From an uncultured Bacteroidota bacterium (GTDB lineage: Bacteria > Bacteroidota > Bacteroidia > Bacteroidales > 4484-276): DNA of 7,453 bases. The stretch is from assembly GCA_903930725.1 (NCBI GenBank), contig CAIYZW010000855.1, positions 1 to 7,453 of the forward strand. The letters run 5' to 3'. The notes under the pieces are model-generated. The model saw only the letters and a program-made list of their open reading frames with translations, did not search any database and was not told the origin of the DNA. Within the stretch, counting starts at the first letter, position 1, and each line of letters begins with the position of its first letter. Below are positions 5,167 to 7,453 of this stretch, one piece after another. The position numbers and the translations under genes were made by a program.

Positions 5167-6444
5167 TTATTTTGATGAGAAAATCTCAGGTTTTACAGTC
5201 AACATCAGCCAGCCCCAGTATGAAAATTCACTTTTACCTTCGCCCAATCCCTGAACAATTTCCATTGTCGAAGTTGGCAACATCATCGAGTAACCACCTT
5301 CCAAATAAACAACTTTACTGAAATTGGTACGGAAATGAAGGTCAATTTCCGAAGCTAACTGGCTGTCAAGTTTAGTGTTCACACCAGCTAATTTAACCTC
5401 GTTTTGTTGGAGGGCAAAATAATGATAATCGGCCGAGATTTTGGTTTTTTGTGAGATTTGATAATTGACTCCTGCAAAAGCATCCACCAATCCTCCATTT
5501 GAAGTGCTTTTGGGTAAATTGTTAAAATTATCCATCAAGCCATAATAGCGATGACGATTCCCATAAAGTAAATCGAAAAGCTGGTCTTTATCGCCAGAAT
5601 CGTTGGTTTTTTCACCCGACAAAATAGTTAGCCCGGCATTTAATCCCAATTTCCCAAACGAATAATCACCAAAAACATTCCAGTTCCAGGCATTTACATT
5701 AATGCCTTTGCTATTCTTGCCATTTTGATAATAAAATGATGTCCAGAGGTTTAAAGGACTTTTTTTATAATTAGCATAAACCCCATACGAGCCGCGCATG
5801 TAAATGGTTTCCGATTTACTATCCGGAGTATAGCCGGAAGCAAGGCCAATTGCAGAAACTGTCAGATCGGCGTTGATTTTTTTTGCAATTCTCACAAAAT
5901 TGAGCGTTTTCATCTTTCCCGAAGGATAATTATTGCCGAAAGTATTGTCGAGTTTGTTGTTCAGAGAAATAGCGGCATCAATATTCCAGCTGTCTTTAGC
6001 ATATTTGTAAAGGATAGCATCGTAAGAAATCCCCGTCTGACCCCAATTCCGTGTCGAAAGCAACCTTGTGTCGTCGTAATCAAAAACCTGTCTTCCTATT
6101 TTTAAAGATGAATACTTTAAAAAGGATAGTTCAAGCCAGCCTTCATAAAGATCAATACTTGCCGTGTCGCCGTAAACTCCGGTGGAGTTGAAAGTGTTTT
6201 CGTCTCCCCACACTCTCGCATCCTGAAGGGTGACGGAGGTTTTGAGCCATTCGTTCTGATAGGTGAATCCGATTCGTGTACGCTGGGAGATGATAGCGGA
6301 AGGAACGCTCACACTGTCCGGCAGCTGTTTGTAGCCTTTTCGAATCTCCGCTCTTGGCCTTAATTCGGCATTAACCGTAAATTGAGCAAGAGCAAGCATG
6401 GGTAAAAATCCCATTAAAATCAGTGAAATGATGATTTTTTTCAT
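5167..6444 (-). CDS. Outer-membrane beta-barrel porin (alginate-export-like), in the pst operon
   Basis: A 425-residue outer-membrane protein. A signal peptide (residues 1-20, MKK then a hydrophobic core, cleavage at ALA|Q) precedes the barrel. The mature start AELRPRAEIR and the stretch SQRTRIGF..Y (53-63), followed by VTLQDARVWGD (71-81) and LKIGRQVFDYDD (114-125), are the pattern of the Bacteroidota alginate-export-like porin family. The rest alternates in short amphipathic strands rich in aromatic residues with polar loops and ends with a strand-like WLMLTVKPEIF close to the C-terminus. Substrate cannot be read from the sequence, and the alginate name is only a family label. The gene starts 24 bp after pstB on the same strand, so it is very likely co-transcribed with the phosphate transporter and may let phosphate or other anions cross the outer membrane. 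Length and ends look complete. Confidence 0.85.
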   Translation of the reverse strand: MKKIIISLILMGFLPMLALAQFTVNAELRPRAEIRKGYKQLPDSVSVPSAIISQRTRIGFTYQNEWLKTSVTLQDARVWGDENTFNSTGVYGDTASIDLYEGWLELSFLKYSSLKIGRQVFDYDDTRLLSTRNWGQTGISYDAILYKYAKDSWNIDAAISLNNKLDNTFGNNYPSGKMKTLNFVRIAKKINADLTVSAIGLASGYTPDSKSETIYMRGSYGVYANYKKSPLNLWTSFYYQNGKNSKGINVNAWNWNVFGDYSFGKLGLNAGLTILSGEKTNDSGDKDQLFDLLYGNRHRYYGLMDNFNNLPKSTSNGGLVDAFAGVNYQISQKTKISADYHYFALQQNEVKLAGVNTKLDSQLASEIDLHFRTNFSKVVYLEGGYSMMLPTSTMEIVQGLGEGKSEFSYWGWLMLTVKPEIFSSK

Positions 6445-6468
6445 AATTTTCAGAATTGAGTAATTTGG

Positions 6469-7227
6469 TTAATAAAACATCCCTTTTAAATACGATTTTG
6501 TTTTTTCTTCCTGTGGGTTTTCAAATATTTGCGCTACAGGGCCTTGTTCGATAATTTCGCCGAGGTACATAAATATTACATGGTCGGCAATGCGCCTGGC
6601 CTGCCTCAAAATATGAGTTACCAAAATGATGGTATAATTGCTTTTGAGTTCGATAAATTTCTCCTCTATGGTCTGGCTCGAAATCGGGTCGAGTGCCGAT
6701 GTAGGCTCGTCGGCAAGAATGATATCCGGGTCAACGGCCAGGCCACGGGCGAGGCATAAGCGTTGTTGCTGCCCGATTGATAGTGCAGCCGCCGGATCGC
6801 GCAGCCTGTCTTTAACTTCTTCCCACAAATTAACCTGCCGCAGGTAATGTTCCACACGTTTATCGAGGAAACGTTTGTTTTTTCGTCCGCTGATGCGCAG
6901 GCCATAAGCAATGTTGTTGTAAATATTCATCGGCAGCGGGTACGGCCTTTGTGCGAGCAATCCCATCTTTTTCCGGATGTCGGTAATATCTCTTTTTGTC
7001 GTTAAAATATCTTCATCGTCAATCATGATGCTGCCGGTAACTTTAACCTCGGGATTGAGATCGGTTAGCCGGTTGAGGCTTTTAAGCAACGTGGTTTTTC
7101 CGCAACCCGAAGGCCCTAGAATAACAGTAATTTTCTTACTTGGAATCTCCGCATTTATATTTTTAAGAATATGCTGCTTGCCGATAAATAAATCGAGGTT
7201 GCTGATCGCTATTTTGGGATTTTCCAT
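6469..7227 (-). CDS. pstB: Phosphate ABC transporter ATP-binding protein
   Basis: A complete 252-residue ATPase that powers high-affinity phosphate import by the PstSCAB complex at the cytoplasmic membrane. Visible motifs: Walker A GPSGCGKT (38-45), PstB-type KSLNRLTDL (49-57), Q-loop LAQRPYPLPMNIYNNIAYG (91-109, Q93), the LW.EVKDRL segment (134-142), the signature LSIGQQQRLCLAR (149-161), Walker B IILADEP (169-175) with catalytic E174, D-loop SALDPIS (177-183) and H-loop H205 in VTH. NLW.EVKD and SALDPIS are diagnostic of PstB rather than other ABC ATPases. The usual LSGGQ signature reads LSIGQ here, with Ile in place of the second residue of the Gly pair. The gene starts 4 bp after the pstA stop and is followed by the porin gene 24 bp later. 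No phoU gene follows it in this window. Confidence 0.95.
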   Translation of the reverse strand: MENPKIAISNLDLFIGKQHILKNINAEIPSKKITVILGPSGCGKTTLLKSLNRLTDLNPEVKVTGSIMIDDEDILTTKRDITDIRKKMGLLAQRPYPLPMNIYNNIAYGLRISGRKNKRFLDKRVEHYLRQVNLWEEVKDRLRDPAAALSIGQQQRLCLARGLAVDPDIILADEPTSALDPISSQTIEEKFIELKSNYTIILVTHILRQARRIADHVIFMYLGEIIEQGPVAQIFENPQEEKTKSYLKGMFY

Positions 7228-7231
7228 TGTG

Positions 7232-7453
7232 TTAAAAATTAATCTTGTTTTTATGGAATTTTGCCGAAAAAACCCTTGCCAGGATGCTGATAATAAGAAT
7301 GATCGTCACCAAAACTACAGCCGAAGCATAAGCACGGTTCTGCACTTCGACGATGGGTGAACTCAACTGAAAAAAAATGGCTAATGGCAAAGTTGCTGTG
7401 GGCTGATTCAGGCCTGTCGGGATATAATCGGTGTAGCCGGTGGTAAAAAGTAT
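7232..7453 (-). CDS. pstA: Phosphate ABC transporter permease PstA, C-terminal part
   Basis: The - strand is open from the right edge of the window to the TAA at 7232-7234, giving the last 73 residues of a permease. The stretch LNQPTATLPLAIFFQLSSP (residues 15-33 of the visible part) followed by VEVQNRAYASAVVLVTIIL is the conserved PstA C-terminus: the loop before the last helix, then a final membrane helix (about 43-60) and a short basic tail ending HKNKINF. PstA pairs with PstC to form the phosphate channel in the cytoplasmic membrane and is driven by PstB. The N-terminal part lies beyond the window. The 4-bp spacing to pstB means the two are translated from one transcript. Confidence 0.93.
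   Translation of the reverse strand: MLFTTGYTDYIPTGLNQPTATLPLAIFFQLSSPIVEVQNRAYASAVVLVTIILIISILARVFSAKFHKNKINF

Overview
The window looks like chromosomal DNA of a Bacteroidota bacterium, probably an environmental Bacteroidia or Marinilabiliales-type lineage. The clues are a DUF6427-like membrane protein next to rnhB, an alginate-export-like outer membrane porin, mostly Shine-Dalgarno-free A/T-rich start regions, sites resembling the Bacteroidota -7 element TAnnTTTG, and a GGAA-type satellite next to a four-helix-bundle (S23/IVP-like) gene. The organism assignment is inference; no rRNA or other marker gene is present.

Layout: on the + strand, the end of a multi-pass membrane protein (2-595) is followed after 1 bp by rnhB (ribonuclease HII, 597-1199). 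All other genes are on the - strand. Reading right to left: the end of pstA (7232-7453), pstB (6469-7227) and an outer-membrane beta-barrel porin (5167-6444) form a tight phosphate-uptake operon. A small M15-type peptidase (4558-5040) follows, with its own promoter-like site and an unusually strong Shine-Dalgarno. After a 326-bp gene-free stretch that holds a promoter-like sequence comes a sulfide:quinone oxidoreductase (2774-4231) with all three family cysteines. Beyond it lie a four-helix-bundle gene (2299-2712) and a 53-codon small gene (1891-2052). Last is an NTF2-like lipoprotein (1220-1693), convergent with rnhB.

The most unusual part is 2092-2773. The four-helix gene lies between two satellite arrays built on the same 8-bp unit, GGAANNAT, but in opposite orientation. 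There are 19 units on the + strand downstream of the gene, and 5 units on the - strand upstream of it that start at the base right after the sqr stop codon. The cassette separates sqr from the small gene, which may once have been adjacent. In RNA the two arrays could pair and enclose the gene in a long imperfect stem. This recalls S23-family ORFs inside stem-forming 23S rRNA intervening sequences, but here the cassette lies between protein genes.

Functional themes are phosphate uptake across both membranes (PstA, PstB, porin), sulfide oxidation or detoxification into the quinone pool (SQR, perhaps with the small protein), RNA/DNA hybrid repair (RNase HII), and a possible small mobile or satellite-borne cassette.
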